This document shows, one piece after another, positions 13,984 through 14,060 of a stretch of DNA of 14,060 nucleotides. Under the pieces are notes generated by a model that had not been told where the DNA came from, did no database searches, and saw only the letters and a list, made by a program, of their open reading frames with translations. The stretch comes from an uncultured Acidimicrobiia bacterium. GTDB taxonomy: Bacteria; Actinomycetota; Acidimicrobiia; Spongiisociales; Spongiisociaceae. Both the position numbers and the translations under genes were made by a program. Numbering within the stretch: the stretch's first letter is position 1; each line of letters begins with the position of its first letter. The stretch covers positions 1 to 14,060 of the forward strand of contig CALCCX010000102.1 in assembly GCA_937900165.1 (NCBI GenBank). Direction: 5' to 3'.

Positions 13984-14060
13984 AAAAAAAAAACTATTTT
14001 CTCTCTTTTCTTTTTTTCTTTCTTCTTCCTTTCCCCTCCTCCCTCTCTCCTCTTTTCTCC
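13984..14060. other. A-run and C/T-only run-off sequence (sequencing artefact)
   Basis: Ten A residues (13984-13993) follow the adapter, then almost pure C/T sequence to the end. This is the usual output once a read passes the end of the adapter. No biological feature is supported. Confidence 0.93.

Overview
The window is a metagenome-style contig of about 13.7 kb of genuine bacterial chromosome (roughly 214-13917) capped at both ends by sequencing artefact. Positions 148-213 and 13918-13983 are the same 66-nt Illumina P7/TruSeq indexed adapter in opposite orientations. Outside them lie a T-run or A-run and low-complexity run-off sequence. The two genes at the edges, folK and topA, are therefore cut by the assembly and not by biology.

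The genomic part looks like an actinobacterium, with Acidimicrobiia or a relative as the best guess. The reasons are: a SigR/RsrA-type sigma/anti-sigma pair; a DUF2342 (F420-associated) zincin next to tilS and hpt; an ftsH-fol gene string like the mycobacterial dacB-Rv3626c-tilS-hpt-...-ftsH-folE-folP-folB-folK region; a topA/MFS/tmk/holB block like the one in streptomycetes; high GC; and very frequent GTG/TTG starts. The taxon call is inference from gene content only.

Layout, left to right. Minus strand: folK (partial), folB, a degenerate dual-specificity-phosphatase-like gene, ftsH, hpt, tilS, a DUF2342 zincin, a small signal-peptide plus one-TM protein, rsrA-like anti-sigma and sigR-like ECF sigma. 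Plus strand: tRNA-Thr(CGU). Minus strand: plsC-like acyltransferase, holB, tmk and an MFS transporter. Plus strand, divergent: topA (partial). Many minus-strand genes overlap by 4-22 nt (sigR/rsrA, zincin/tilS, tilS/hpt, MFS/tmk, tmk/holB, holB/plsC), so translational coupling is likely. Longer gaps with possible promoters lie upstream of ftsH, the phosphatase-like gene, sigR, the small membrane protein and topA.

Functionally the region is housekeeping: folate (FolB, FolK), membrane proteolysis (FtsH), purine salvage (Hpt), tRNA-Ile lysidine formation (TilS), thiol-oxidative stress control (SigR/RsrA), phospholipid synthesis (PlsC), dTTP supply and replication (Tmk, HolB) and DNA topology (TopA). 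I found no CRISPR array, transposon, phage or defence island. The least explained items are the phosphatase-like protein that has lost both the catalytic Cys and Arg and sits where folE-folP are usually found, the 101-aa membrane protein between rsrA and the zincin, the eroded zinc site of HolB, and the compact divergent topA/MFS promoter region with an apparently leaderless topA.
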